A stretch of 64,000 nt of DNA, from positions 2,046,001 through 2,110,000 of the forward strand of contig NZ_CP017713.1 of NCBI RefSeq assembly GCF_002706425.1. The letters run 5' to 3'. Source of the stretch: Loigolactobacillus coryniformis subsp. coryniformis KCTC 3167 = DSM 20001. Its GTDB lineage: Bacteria; Bacillota; Bacilli; Lactobacillales; Lactobacillaceae. Below are positions 49,461-59,832 of this stretch, piece after piece (positions within the stretch are counted from its first letter, which is position 1; each line of letters opens with the position of its first letter). Below the pieces are notes generated by a model. The model did not search any database. It had not been told where the DNA came from and saw only the letters and a program-made list of their open reading frames with translations. The translations under genes and the position numbers were made by a program.

Positions 49461-49690
49461 TAAGCTGTTACGTTAACCGTTTACAAAGAAGCGAGTGATT
49501 TTTATTATGTTTTATGCAAAGACAATTTTACAGCTAAATCCTTGCGTAAAATTCATTTTGGTTGTAGACTATTGAACACGTGCTGGGCGTTACAAAATTA
49601 ACGTAACATCTTAGTCACCGTTAACCTATTGCTTCGGTTGGCGGGACTAACTCACAAGGACATTTTCCTTGATACAAGGAGGTATACACC
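49461..49690 (+). promoter_or_regulatory. Long 5' leader of the HicB-like gene
   Basis: GTTACGTTAA near the start of the leader is perfectly complementary to TTAACGTAAC about 125 nt later (near 49600-49610). Between them is a 22-codon frame (49507-49575) with no good ribosome site. The leader ends with AAGGAGG before the gene. No known riboswitch motif was found. Confidence 0.55.
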
Positions 49691-49885
49691 ATGAAATTTG
49701 GTAATTTTAGTGATAGTTGGTATCGGATCTCATTAGACACCGATCAACAAATTTTTTATGCAACTTCCAAGCAACATCCGGAACAAGTTGCCAGCGGTGT
49801 CACCATTGATGAGGCAGTACGTAAATTAGCGTTACAAGCACATCAACCCGTGACCCTTAATAATCACGCCGATCAAACGGCCTAA
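49691..49885 (+). CDS. Small HicB-like protein (orphan)
   Basis: This 64-residue protein has the pattern WYRISLDTDQQIFYATSKQHP...SGVTIDEAVRKLALQA, two strands, a turn and a helix. It resembles the short partial RNase H-like fold of HicB antitoxins (the 'G-x-T-x-x-E-A' element is visible near residues 36-42). There is no HicA-type toxin frame next to it and no DNA-binding tail. AAGGAGG lies 8 bases before the ATG. The fold is plausible; a toxin-antitoxin role is not supported. Confidence 0.65.
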   Translation: MKFGNFSDSWYRISLDTDQQIFYATSKQHPEQVASGVTIDEAVRKLALQAHQPVTLNNHADQTA

Positions 49886-49895
49886 TCGATAATCT

Positions 49896-49907
49896 AAAAA
49901 GCGCTGA
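49896..49907. terminator. Left half of a terminator split by the IS3 element
   Basis: AAAAAGCGCTGA ends at the insertion. Joined to the sequence after the IS (from 51370) it forms AAAAAGCGCTGACTTGAT paired with ATCAAGTCGGCGCTTTTT, a bidirectional terminator for the HicB-like gene and the guanylate kinase-like gene. Confidence 0.75.
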
Positions 49908-49915
49908 TGAAGTGA

Positions 49916-49950
49916 ACCCCCGGTATTGGACCAAAATCCAATACCGGGGG
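49916..49950 (+). other. Hairpin between left IS3 end and orfA
   Basis: CCCCCGGTATTGGA pairs perfectly with TCCAATACCGGGGG around CCAAAA, and extends up to 8 bases before the orfA ATG. A similar hairpin sits in the IS3 remnant at 13876. Confidence 0.8.
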
Positions 49951-49957
49951 TTTTACT

Positions 49958-50479
49958 ATGACCAAATATACCAAGCAGTTTAAACTACATGTTGTTCAAG
50001 ACTATCTGACGTCCTCATTAGGTTTTATCTTGATCGCTAGAAAGTACCAGATCAAAAGTCATGCGACCGTTAATAAATGGGTCCGGCAATACCAGCGTTT
50101 CGGTGTTAGGGGGCTTGAGGTTCGCCGACCAGAGAAAGTTTATGATGGCACTTTTAAGGTGACTGTTTTAAACTGGATGAAAACGAATCAGGCATCCATA
50201 ACTGAAACTGCCCTTAACTTTGATATTTCTGCGCCGTCAACTATTTGGCAATGGCAACGAACTTTCGAAAATGAAGGTCTTGATGCCTTGTTTCGTAACC
50301 GAGGACGGTCAAAAATTATGTCAGCTGATAAACAAAGCAAGAAAACGAAACAACCAGATGAATTAACCCGCTTACGTGACGAAAACGAATTACTAAAGAT
50401 CGAGAATGAATACCTAAAAAAATTGAAGGCCTTGGCTCAATCACAAGTAGACAACGAGCACAAATCATCCAAGAACTAA
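49958..50479 (+). CDS. IS3-family transposase OrfA
   Basis: This 173-residue protein has two helix-turn-helix regions (residues about 5-48 and 70-105) and a C-terminal leucine-zipper-like coil (LTRLRDENELLKIENEYLKKLKAL, about 136-159). A run of seven A (50416-50422, CCTAAAAAAATTG) lies in this coil where -1 slippage would join the frame to OrfB; the -1 frame is open from there. No strong ribosome site was seen because the hairpin occupies that space. Confidence 0.92.
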   Translation: MTKYTKQFKLHVVQDYLTSSLGFILIARKYQIKSHATVNKWVRQYQRFGVRGLEVRRPEKVYDGTFKVTVLNWMKTNQASITETALNFDISAPSTIWQWQRTFENEGLDALFRNRGRSKIMSADKQSKKTKQPDELTRLRDENELLKIENEYLKKLKALAQSQVDNEHKSSKN

Positions 50480-50520
50480 GGCCTAATTATCGGCTCGGTA
50501 AGATCCTTAAAGTCGTTGGC

Positions 50521-51336
50521 ATGGCCAAGAGCACCTATAGCTACGCGATAAAGTCTGTCCCAACTGAAAACGATCCGGATGCGATCCTTAAACAAACCAT
50601 TACAGACATTAAAGCTAACGCGACTGCGGCCGGTTACCGCCAGGTCACTGGCCAATTGCGTGAAATGGGGCTGGTGGTCAATCATAAGAAAGTCTTGCGC
50701 TTAATGCGTGAACTAAACCTGTTATCAACGGCGTATAATAAACAAACCCGTAAGTATAACTCTTACAAAGGAACGGTTGGAGCTGTCGCTAAGAATCGAC
50801 TTAAACGACGCTTTATGACCAATCGACCGTATCAAAAGTTAACGACTGATATTACTGAGCTTCGTTGGGGCAATAAAACGATTGAAGAACGGGCTTACTT
50901 TACGTGTGTTTATGATCTATTTTCCAGTGAAGTCCTGAGCCATGATATTGCTTTAAAACCAACTGTGGCGTTCACCACCGATGTTTTAACAACAGCGATC
51001 AACCTGATTCCCAAACAACTAGGTTATCGGACAACGGTCCACTCTGACCAAGGCTTTCAATATCAAAATCCACGTTGGGTCCGTATTTTAAAGCAACAAC
51101 ATCTTTTCCAGAGTATGTCACGCAAAGCAACCTGCTTAGATAATGCGGCTATGGAAAGTTTTTTTCACATTCTAAAAGCAGAAGTTTATGATCAAAAACA
51201 GTTCGATACCTTGGCGGAATTAACCCAAGCCGTAGCGAGCTGGATTCAATATTATAATTTCACGAGAATCAAAACAAAACTGGGTGGTAAGAGCCCGGTT
51301 AAATACCGTGTTCTTACCACCCAGAAAGTTGCTTAA
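50521..51336 (+). CDS. IS3-family transposase OrfB (catalytic part)
   Basis: The part from the internal ATG has 271 residues; the frame is open upstream to the A7 slippery site in orfA, so the active product is probably an OrfAB fusion (49958-51336). DDE residues are in TTDITELRWG, VHSDQGFQYQ and DNAAMESFFHILKAE, the usual rve-domain order. The C-terminal YYNFTRIKTKLGGKSPVKYR tail is typical. The frame is intact. Confidence 0.93.
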   Translation: MAKSTYSYAIKSVPTENDPDAILKQTITDIKANATAAGYRQVTGQLREMGLVVNHKKVLRLMRELNLLSTAYNKQTRKYNSYKGTVGAVAKNRLKRRFMTNRPYQKLTTDITELRWGNKTIEERAYFTCVYDLFSSEVLSHDIALKPTVAFTTDVLTTAINLIPKQLGYRTTVHSDQGFQYQNPRWVRILKQQHLFQSMSRKATCLDNAAMESFFHILKAEVYDQKQFDTLAELTQAVASWIQYYNFTRIKTKLGGKSPVKYRVLTTQKVA

Positions 51337-51377
51337 AGTTTCGTCCAATATTTGGGGTTCACTTCATGACTTGATTT

Positions 51378-51959
51378 TTATATCAAGTCGGCGCTTTTTG
51401 TTAGGCCATAATTTTGCATGATTTGATCCAACTGCCTTTGTGCAACTAGCCAGTCATCATTAACGATCACTTGCGCCTGATCTGCTAACGCCGTTGGTAG
51501 CCGCAGATCGCGCTCATACTCAGGACTAGCTACCCGCTGTGCGATCATTTCCCGCTGATCGCCGCGCTTAGTTAACCGCGTCACCAGTGACGCAGGCTGT
51601 TCAACCGTCAGAAACAACGGTATCACCTGTGCACCTAGCGTCTGTACGTAAGTCACTGCACCTTTGGTATCCAAAACGATACTGGCATAAGCGCATTTTT
51701 CCCAGGCTGCAGCTAGGGCTTCACGTGATGAACCATAGTAATAATCAGCGTAGCGCACCGATTCAATATAATGCTTAGTAAAGAAGCTGACTTCATTTTC
51801 AAAATAATAGTCGACACCATTTTCCTCACCGACCCGTGGTGGCCGTGTTGTATGAGTGATGACCCGCGGAATTTGATAATACTTAGTTAAGTACTGACTC
51901 ACGGTTGTTTTGCCCGTTCCTGTCGCCCCGGTGATCACGAATAAGCGCTGTGGCAACAA
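51378..51959 (-). CDS. Guanylate kinase-like protein
   Basis: About 193 residues with a P-loop GATGTGKTT near the N-terminus, followed by the guanylate-kinase motif HTTRPPRVGEENGVDYYF (about residues 35-52) and YYGSSREAL. The usual later part of Gmk is shortened (a canonical enzyme has about 205 residues and an IxxRL..R lid). I chose a TTG start at 51959 (or 51956), with GGGAGG just upstream; no ATG fits. It may be a second, divergent Gmk-like protein rather than the essential enzyme. The 3' end abuts the IS3 element. Confidence 0.75.
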   Translation of the reverse strand: MLPQRLFVITGATGTGKTTVSQYLTKYYQIPRVITHTTRPPRVGEENGVDYYFENEVSFFTKHYIESVRYADYYYGSSREALAAAWEKCAYASIVLDTKGAVTYVQTLGAQVIPLFLTVEQPASLVTRLTKRGDQREMIAQRVASPEYERDLRLPTALADQAQVIVNDDWLVAQRQLDQIMQNYGLTKSADLI

Positions 51960-52047
51960 CGCCACCTCCCTCAAAATAGACTCAGCTACTACTCTACAAT
52001 AGAAACGGCGTGTTGGCAAAGCAAATTTTTCTGTACACTACGATTAA

Positions 52048-52602
52048 TTAAGCACGCCGCCGTACGGTTTGTAGACTACCGCGTAAAGCAAAATACAGTA
52101 TTGGCACCAGAATGGCAGTCGAAATTGAATTGATCACCGTCGCTGGCAAGCTTAAAAATGAATTGATCAATGCTACTTTAAAGCTAGTCCCAACCATTAG
52201 TGCTTCAACGATCGACACTGCATAAGTCGTCACGATCTTCATCAATCCAGCAACGATACCTAAAATCACAATGTGGCTAGCGCGATCGTCCCGCTGAAAG
52301 AGGTTAAAGCCGGTGTTGACCACTAAAGCGATCACGATCACTTCTAGCGCGGTCAACCACGACGTCGCCGCATAACCATTTAATAAATCAAAACCACCTA
52401 AACCAATAATGCCCGCTAACGCACCATTACGACCACCTAGGAATAAAATCGCTAAAACGGTCAAAGAATTGCCAAAATGGATAAATGGCCGCCCAACTAA
52501 CGCTGGTATTGGAATTCTTAATAAAGATATCCCGATAAAAATGATGGCCGCAAATAAACCTGTAAAAATAATCGCCCGTAAAGTATTCTTCTCTTGTCGC
52601 AT
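52048..52602 (-). CDS. ECF transporter S component (probable vitamin B6 type)
   Basis: This 184-residue membrane protein has about six hydrophobic segments, and the ECF S-component signature (residues about 36-65, GRPFIHFGNSLTVLAILFLGGRNGALAGIIG) is visible. It would bind a vitamin and use the general EcfAA'T module encoded elsewhere. The upstream gene encodes a pyridoxine/HMP-type kinase, which suggests a pyridoxine or pyridoxal substrate by context only. A GGGGAGAG site precedes the ATG; a terminator separates it from the kinase gene. Confidence 0.8.
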   Translation of the reverse strand: MRQEKNTLRAIIFTGLFAAIIFIGISLLRIPIPALVGRPFIHFGNSLTVLAILFLGGRNGALAGIIGLGGFDLLNGYAATSWLTALEVIVIALVVNTGFNLFQRDDRASHIVILGIVAGLMKIVTTYAVSIVEALMVGTSFKVALINSFLSLPATVINSISTAILVPILYFALRGSLQTVRRRA

Positions 52603-52626
52603 CTACATTCTCTCCCCAAAAATAAA

Positions 52627-52653
52627 GGGCTACGGTAATATTCACCGTAACCC
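52627..52653 (-). terminator. Terminator between kinase and ECF genes
   Basis: GGGTTACGGT pairs with ACCGTAGCCC around GAATATT, followed by TTTATTTTT on the minus strand. Confidence 0.75.
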
Positions 52654-52717
52654 AGTAAATTATTTTCCCAATTGATCAGGTCATTACCTAAATCAAAATT
52701 TTACGCTAAGTCACTAT

Positions 52718-53563
52718 TTAAACTGGTAGTACTTGTTCTAATAATTGTTGGAATCCAGCTGCATAATCAACACCAAAACGCACATCCGTTGCCGCAGTGG
52801 CTGTTCGTTTGATTGCTTGCTGTACAAATTCCATAGCCTGCTGACTGGCACTTTGCAGCGTTGATCCATGTAACCACAAGCCAAAGCAAACACTAGCAAA
52901 AATATCACCAGTCCCAAAATAATGGCCTGCTAATTGTGGTGTTGACCAATGCCAAATCGTCCGTTCAGTATAACCAACTACACCAATTTGACCATCATTC
53001 AATGGTACACCGGTTAGAATCACATTGGCAATCGACAATTGTGCGCTTAACTGTTGCACTAATTTTTCTGCTGCCGCAAGCGTCAATGGCTGCTCATCTT
53101 GGGGCAATTCCAATAGTAACCGTGCTTCGGTCACATTCGGTGTAATAACAGTGGCCCGATGAGCTAGTTGGCGCATGCCCGCCACATAGGAACGGCCAAA
53201 GCCCTTGTATAAACGACCGTGATCTCCCATCACGGGATCTAGTAGAATCCGCGCCGCGGGTGTTGCTAAAGTCGGTAAGTGCTGTCTCATTACTGGTAAA
53301 GCGGCGGTACCTAAATAGCCTAAGTACACCGCAGAAAAATTCAGCTCCAGCGTTTGCCAATGAGCGATGATCCGTTGCATTTCCTGACTGAGATCAAGGT
53401 AGGTGTTAGCACCAAAGCCGCCAGTATGCGTTGATAATAATGCAGTTGGCAAAATAGCCGGTTGTAGACCGAGCGTTGCCACGATCGGTAATGCCACACC
53501 TAAAGAAACTTGACCAACACAGGATAGATCCTGGCTGATCAAAACTTGGTTCGGTAAAGTCAT
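52718..53563 (-). CDS. Pyridoxal/pyridoxamine kinase-like (ribokinase family)
   Basis: This 281-residue kinase has ILLDPVMGDHGRLYKGF (about residues 115-131), TPNVTEARLLL (about 153-163) and HYFGTGDIFASVCFG (about 235-249, anion-hole GTGD), the PdxK/PdxY/ThiD arrangement. It would phosphorylate pyridoxal, pyridoxamine or a related pyrimidine. The start lies 2 bp after gdhA, with only weak AAGG upstream, so translation is probably coupled. Its 3' neighbour is the ECF S component. Confidence 0.83.
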   Translation of the reverse strand: MTLPNQVLISQDLSCVGQVSLGVALPIVATLGLQPAILPTALLSTHTGGFGANTYLDLSQEMQRIIAHWQTLELNFSAVYLGYLGTAALPVMRQHLPTLATPAARILLDPVMGDHGRLYKGFGRSYVAGMRQLAHRATVITPNVTEARLLLELPQDEQPLTLAAAEKLVQQLSAQLSIANVILTGVPLNDGQIGVVGYTERTIWHWSTPQLAGHYFGTGDIFASVCFGLWLHGSTLQSASQQAMEFVQQAIKRTATAATDVRFGVDYAAGFQQLLEQVLPV

Positions 53564-53565
53564 GG

Positions 53566-55023
<1,458 letters not shown>

Positions 55024-55078
55024 CTATACGACAATATATATACAGAATTCAGTCGGCGCACGACAAATTCATGGTAGT

Positions 55079-55107
55079 ATTATAGCACAATTAAAACACT
55101 CATTGAA
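55079..55107 (-). promoter_or_regulatory. Promoter of gdhA
   Basis: TTCAAT (55102-55107), a 17-bp spacer and TATAAT (55079-55084) on the minus strand. Confidence 0.75.
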
Positions 55108-55127
55108 TTATAATTTTATCTTTTCAG

Positions 55128-55158
55128 AAAAAAAGCAGGATCACATCTGTGATCCTGC
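55128..55158 (-). terminator. Terminator of eno
   Basis: AAGCAGGATCAC pairs perfectly with GTGATCCTGCTT around AGAT, followed by TTTTTTC on the minus strand. Confidence 0.9.
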
Positions 55159-55177
55159 TTAAAATCGTTATATTTGA

Positions 55178-56470
55178 TTAGTCAAAGTCAACGTTGTGTG
55201 GAAAATGAGCAACGTGTGCTTGGCCTTCAAGTTCTTCTTCGATGCGTAATAATTGGTTATATTTCGCAACACGTTCTGAACGTGCCATAGCACCAGTCTT
55301 CAATTCGCCACCAGAAACGGCAACGGCGAAGTCAGCAACAAATGTATCTTCTGTTTCACCTGAACGATGAGAGATCATTGTTGTGTAGCCGTTGTTCTTA
55401 GCCAAACGAATTGCTTCGATTGATTCAGAAACAGTACCGATTTGGTTCAACTTGATTAAGATTGAGTTAGCAACACCCTTCTTGATCCCTTTACGGAAGA
55501 TAGATGGGTTTGTAACGAAGATATCGTCACCAACTAATTGAACACGATCGCCAACTTCTTCAGTGAACTTAGCGAAGTTATCCCAATCATTTTCGGAGAA
55601 TGGATCTTCGATAGAAATGATAGCTGGGAATTTCTTCAATAAGTCATTTACGTAATAATCACGTAATTGGTCAGCATTGAATTCATGGCCTTCAAATGTG
55701 TAAATGCCAGTTTCTTCGTTGTAGAATTCTGATGAAGCAGCATCTAAAGCGATACCGATATCTTCACCAGGCACGTAACCAGCTTGTTCGATTGCTTTGT
55801 AAAGCATTGAAACAGCTTCGTCAGTGTTCTTCAAGTCAGGAGCAAAGCCACCTTCGTCGCCTAAGCCAGTTTGGAAACCAGCATCTTCCAAGACTTTTTT
55901 CAAAGTATGGTAAGTGTCAGCGATTTTTTCGATACCATCACGGAAGCTAGTCTTCTTGATCGGTGTGATCATGAATTCTTGGAAATCGATACCGTTGTCG
56001 GCATGCGCACCACCGTTGATAACGTTATGGAATGTTTGTGGTAATTCAATGTTTACCCCGCCCAAATAACGGTACAATGGTGTATCCAATGAAAGTGCAG
56101 CAGCACGTGCAGTTGCCATAGAAACGCCTAAGATAGCATTGGCACCCAAACGTGCTTTGTTAGGTGTACCATCCAAGTCGATCATGATTTGATCAATTGC
56201 AGCTTGGTTGTATGGTGAAACACCCTTCAAGGCATCATTGATTTCTGTGTTAACGTTGTTAACGGCTTTGCTAACGCCTTTACCTAAAAGACGGCTACCA
56301 CCATCACGTAATTCAGTTGCTTCTAATTCACCTGTTGAAGCACCTGATGGAACGGATGCACGGCCCAAAGTACCGTCAGTTAAAACAACATCAGCTTCGA
56401 CAGTTGGGTTACCGCGAGAATCAAAGACTTCACGTGCTTTAACACTTTCAATTACTACTGATTTAGACAT
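55178..56470 (-). CDS. eno: Enolase
   Basis: This 430-residue glycolytic enzyme converts 2-phosphoglycerate to phosphoenolpyruvate. It has the [13 protein letters not shown] start (residues 16-28), [10 protein letters not shown] (about 42-51), the Mg ligands in ALDAAS, EDPF and DD, and the signature [13 protein letters not shown] (about 338-350). The length is normal. GGAGG lies about 8 bases before the ATG. It is monocistronic with its own promoter (56543-56571) and terminator, rather than part of a gap-pgk-tpi operon here. Confidence 0.97.
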   Translation of the reverse strand: MSKSVVIESVKAREVFDSRGNPTVEADVVLTDGTLGRASVPSGASTGELEATELRDGGSRLLGKGVSKAVNNVNTEINDALKGVSPYNQAAIDQIMIDLDGTPNKARLGANAILGVSMATARAAALSLDTPLYRYLGGVNIELPQTFHNVINGGAHADNGIDFQEFMITPIKKTSFRDGIEKIADTYHTLKKVLEDAGFQTGLGDEGGFAPDLKNTDEAVSMLYKAIEQAGYVPGEDIGIALDAASSEFYNEETGIYTFEGHEFNADQLRDYYVNDLLKKFPAIISIEDPFSENDWDNFAKFTEEVGDRVQLVGDDIFVTNPSIFRKGIKKGVANSILIKLNQIGTVSESIEAIRLAKNNGYTTMISHRSGETEDTFVADFAVAVSGGELKTGAMARSERVAKYNQLLRIEEELEGQAHVAHFPHNVDFD

Positions 56471-56542
56471 TAAATATGTCCCTCCTTAGTGATTATCGGT
56501 GTGATTAAATAGGGCGACACCAGCACCCACAATTCATCTAAA

Positions 56543-56571
56543 ATGATATCATCTTACATTTCAAATAACAA
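56543..56571 (-). promoter_or_regulatory. Promoter of eno
   Basis: TTGTTA (56566-56571), a 17-bp spacer and TATCAT (56543-56548) on the minus strand. Confidence 0.6.
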
Positions 56572-56629
56572 CAAAATATGACCGCTTTTTTTGAAAATAA
56601 GTTTAGGAAAACGCTTACTTGATGCTATT

Positions 56630-57925
56630 TTAATCTAATACCTGTTTTAAGTCGGTGAAAAAACTGGGATAAGAGACATTAATCGCAGCGGCATCATGCA
56701 GCGTTAATTGGCTGTGACTCAATAAAGCAGCCACTGCCAACATTAAACCAATACGATGATCACCATGTGAATCTACCGTATCGCTAGTTACTGCACGCAA
56801 TGGTGTTGGCCCATGAATGATCATCCCATCCGGCTTAGTTTCGATGTTAGCTCCTAATTTACGTAGCTCTGTCGCCACGGTTTCGATACGGTCAGTTTCT
56901 TTGACCCGTAATTCAGCGGCATCACTGATCTCGGTAGTGCCTTCGGCTTGCGTTGCCGCCAATGCGATCAAAGGAATTTCGTCGATCACGTTGGCGATCT
57001 CAGTGCCATGAACCGTAGTTGCCTTTAAAGCACTTGAAATTACCACCAGATCACCACTAACTTCGTCGATACGCGAATCAACATTTTCAACGTGAATGTC
57101 GGCACCCATGCGACTCAAAACATCCAAAAAGCCTGTCCGCGTCTTATTCAAGCCAACTTGGGCCAGCCGCAGTTCACTATTAGGAACGAGGGTCGCTGCC
57201 AAGGCAAAAAAGGCCGCTGACGACATATCACCTGGTACACGGAATTGTTGCGCGACAAAATGATTCTGTGGTTTGGTGGTCAGCGTTAACCCATCTTTTT
57301 CGATTTCACCGCCGAATTGGCGTAGCATCCGCTCAGTATGATCACGTGTCTGGGCAATTTCAGTTAATTTCGAAATACCATCGGCTTGTAAGGCGGCAAA
57401 AATCAGCGCGCTTTTAACCTGCGCACTAGCCACCGGTACTGTCATTTCAACTGCATTTAGTTGGGTATTCGCTGCAATCGTCAACGGTAAAAAATCATCA
57501 GCAGTCGCCGTGATCTGCGCCCCCATTTGACTTAATGGGCCGATCACCCGTTGCATCGGCCGCTTGCTCAAAGAAGCATCACCAAAAAAATCGATTGGAA
57601 ATGGCTGCTTACTCAGTAAACCCAGCAATAAACGCGTGGACGTGCCTGAGTTACCGAGATCAATTGGCTCTTTGGGCGCCTTTAACCCGTTCAAACCAAC
57701 CCCAGTGATCGTGACTTGATCACCCTCGATCGTGATCGGTACCCCCAACGCTTGAAACGCAGCTAATGTGCGCTTGCAATCATCAGAGAAAAGAAAATGA
57801 TCGATCACCGTGGTTCCTTCAGCTAATGCACCAAACATGATGCTACGATGCGAAATACTTTTATCACCAGGAATCGTTAAGGTCCCGTGTAGCCCTTGCG
57901 CATTGGCAATTAATGCTTTATCCAT
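56630..57925 (-). CDS. aroA: 5-enolpyruvylshikimate-3-phosphate synthase
   Basis: This 431-residue shikimate-pathway enzyme transfers enolpyruvyl from PEP to shikimate-3-phosphate. It has the GDKSISHRSIMFGALAEG N-terminal block (residues 19-36), LGNSGTSTRLLLGLL (about 92-106), and RVKETDRIETVATEL (about 343-357) in the C-terminal half. It lies 34 bp after aroC on the same strand, so GNAT-aroC-aroA is probably one transcript. No other aro genes are present here. Confidence 0.97.
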   Translation of the reverse strand: MDKALIANAQGLHGTLTIPGDKSISHRSIMFGALAEGTTVIDHFLFSDDCKRTLAAFQALGVPITIEGDQVTITGVGLNGLKAPKEPIDLGNSGTSTRLLLGLLSKQPFPIDFFGDASLSKRPMQRVIGPLSQMGAQITATADDFLPLTIAANTQLNAVEMTVPVASAQVKSALIFAALQADGISKLTEIAQTRDHTERMLRQFGGEIEKDGLTLTTKPQNHFVAQQFRVPGDMSSAAFFALAATLVPNSELRLAQVGLNKTRTGFLDVLSRMGADIHVENVDSRIDEVSGDLVVISSALKATTVHGTEIANVIDEIPLIALAATQAEGTTEISDAAELRVKETDRIETVATELRKLGANIETKPDGMIIHGPTPLRAVTSDTVDSHGDHRIGLMLAVAALLSHSQLTLHDAAAINVSYPSFFTDLKQVLD

Positions 57926-57959
57926 AATAACCCCCTATTTTGATCGCAAAAGTCTAGTT

Positions 57960-59135
57960 TTAGTATGCGGCTAATTCTTTCCGATAAGCTGCAACTTGTG
58001 CTTGTAGACGTGGTAAGGCATCAGCGTCAAATTTAGCTAAAACGGCTTCCGCTAACGTGATCGATACCATTGCTTCAGCGACGACTGCTGCTGCCGGCAC
58101 CGCCGTGGTATCGGAGCGTTCTACATTGGCTTTATAAGCTTGCTTAGTCGCGATATCGACACTATTCAGTGGTTTGTACAACGTAGGAATTGGCTTCATG
58201 ACCCCTTTAACAATAATCGGCTCACCATTGGTCATACCGCCTTCAAAACCACCCAAATGATTGCTGCCTCGGTAGAAGCCACGTTCTGGTGTGTACAAAA
58301 TTTCGTCCATATCTTCACTACCGGGATGATCCGCTAAACCGAAGCCGTCACCAAATTCAACCCCTTTAAAGGCATTGATACTAATGATCGACTGGGCAAT
58401 TTTTGCATCTAATTTAGTATCTGCGCTCACATAACTCCCCAAACCAGCTGGTAGATTAGTGGCAACGACTTCGACAACACCACCTAAGGTATCACCAGCT
58501 TTTTTAGTGACATCGATCAGATCGCGGATCTTAGCGGCAGCAGCTTCATCATAGGTTCTGACGTCACTGGCTTCGGTGACTGCACGAACGGCCGCTAGAT
58601 CACCTAATTCTGGTAATTTAGTTGGATCAGCGTAGATACCACCTAACTGTTGAACAAACCCGAGCACTTCGACATCGATTGCTGCCAATAACTGCTGGCA
58701 AACACTACCGACCGCCACACGCATCGTTGTTTCCCGCGCACTAGAGCGTTCCAAAATATTGCGTAGATCACGTTGTTGGTATTTTTGTCCCCCAACTAAG
58801 TCCGCATGGCCAGGCCGTGGCTTGGTCACCTGGCGGATCGTATTTTCCGGTGTTGCTGCTGCAGTTGGGCTCATGATTTCATCCCAATGGGCGTAATCGC
58901 GGTTAGTCACCTGTAACGTAATCGGTGCACCTAACGTTTTTTGGTGGCGTACGCCAGAAACGATCTCCACTTGATCATGTTCGATCTTCATCCGATTACC
59001 GCGACCATAGCCTTGCTGGCGCCGCGCCAATGCTGCATTGATTTTATCCGCAGATAAAGTTAAACCAGCGGGTATCCCTTCGATCACTGCCGTTAGTTTA
59101 GGCCCATGTGATTCTCCTGCTGTTACATAACGCAT
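57960..59135 (-). CDS. aroC: Chorismate synthase
   Basis: This 391-residue FMN-dependent enzyme makes chorismate from EPSP, the step after AroA. It shows the AGESHGPKLTAVIEGIPAG start (residues 6-24), RRQQGYGRGNRM (about 38-49), SARETTMRVAVG and FEGGMTNGEPI signatures. The gene order aroC then aroA is the reverse of the pathway order. It starts 15 bp after the upstream GNAT gene. Confidence 0.97.
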   Translation of the reverse strand: MRYVTAGESHGPKLTAVIEGIPAGLTLSADKINAALARRQQGYGRGNRMKIEHDQVEIVSGVRHQKTLGAPITLQVTNRDYAHWDEIMSPTAAATPENTIRQVTKPRPGHADLVGGQKYQQRDLRNILERSSARETTMRVAVGSVCQQLLAAIDVEVLGFVQQLGGIYADPTKLPELGDLAAVRAVTEASDVRTYDEAAAAKIRDLIDVTKKAGDTLGGVVEVVATNLPAGLGSYVSADTKLDAKIAQSIISINAFKGVEFGDGFGLADHPGSEDMDEILYTPERGFYRGSNHLGGFEGGMTNGEPIIVKGVMKPIPTLYKPLNSVDIATKQAYKANVERSDTTAVPAAAVVAEAMVSITLAEAVLAKFDADALPRLQAQVAAYRKELAAY

Positions 59136-59150
59136 GTTAATTCCCCGTTT

Positions 59151-59648
59151 CTAATTGATTTGTTTACCTAAAATGACCAGATCACGAAACTCACCATCTA
59201 ATTCAGCTACTTGGGGTAACTTTCCCCATTGACGATAACCTTGCTTCGTAAATAAATGTAGGCTAGGTTGATTGTGACCAAAAATAAAACTCAAAACCGT
59301 TTTGATACCTAATGTCGGTGCTTGTTGCTCAACAAAAGCCAGACTTTGCTGACCGATATGTTGACCGCGAAACTGTTCATCAATATAGAGACTGATTTCA
59401 ACCGTATTGTGGTACGCCGCGCGTCCATAATAATCCGATAAACTCAGCCAACCAGCTGGTTGCCCGTCTGCTGTGATCAACCACAAAGGCCGTCGCCGTT
59501 GTTGATGTGCCGCAAACCATGGCTCACGCTGGACCACCGTCACTGGTTCTAAATCAGCAGTCACCATTCGGCTCGCCACTGTTTTGTTATAAACTTTAAC
59601 AATAAACGGCAAATCGCTATGTTGTGCCCGCTGAAACTTTATTTGCAT
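59151..59648 (-). CDS. GNAT acetyltransferase (phosphinothricin-acetyltransferase-like)
   Basis: This 165-residue protein has VYNKTVASRMVTADLEPVTVVQREPWFAAH (about residues 20-48), the acetyl-CoA site EQFRGQHIGQQSLAFV (about 95-110) and a C-terminal LFTKQGYRQWGKLP motif, all as in the PAT/YncA branch of GNAT enzymes. It acts on an amino group of an unknown small molecule. Start chosen at 59648, with GGGGGA upstream. It is 15 bp before aroC and likely cotranscribed. Confidence 0.85.
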   Translation of the reverse strand: MQIKFQRAQHSDLPFIVKVYNKTVASRMVTADLEPVTVVQREPWFAAHQQRRRPLWLITADGQPAGWLSLSDYYGRAAYHNTVEISLYIDEQFRGQHIGQQSLAFVEQQAPTLGIKTVLSFIFGHNQPSLHLFTKQGYRQWGKLPQVAELDGEFRDLVILGKQIN

Positions 59649-59797
59649 GTAAATTCCCCCATTACACCAGCTAAACCTGATCAAGCACAATTTCTCAACC
59701 ATAAATTTAGCCACAACCTGTCTTTTACGACATTCTAATTATTAAATATTTAACCATCTTTACGCCTAAATTGCTAATCTAACTTTAATTAATTAAC

Positions 59798-59826
59798 TTA
59801 GTAATCGTTTTCTTTAGGATTATATT
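59798..59826 (+). promoter_or_regulatory. Candidate promoter of the RNA at 59833
   Basis: TTAGTA (59798-59803), a 17-bp spacer and TATATT (59821-59826). The -35 is weak. Confidence 0.45.
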
Positions 59827-59832
59827 AGGCTT

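Larger units (their letters stand above)
49908..51366 (+). mobile_element. IS3-family insertion sequence (IS150-like), complete
   Basis: It is 1459 bp. The inverted repeats are TGAAGTGAACCCC...TATTGGAC on both sides, with a 3-bp direct repeat TGA (49905-49907 and 51367-51369). It carries orfA and orfB in the -1 relation. It inserted into a terminator. Confidence 0.93.

Noticed and set aside
49507-49575. 22-codon leader peptide
   Set aside because: The upstream purine stretch is too far from the ATG; kept only as part of the leader description.
49691-49885. HicAB toxin-antitoxin system
   Set aside because: No HicA-type frame is adjacent on either strand; the protein is an orphan with only fold-level resemblance.
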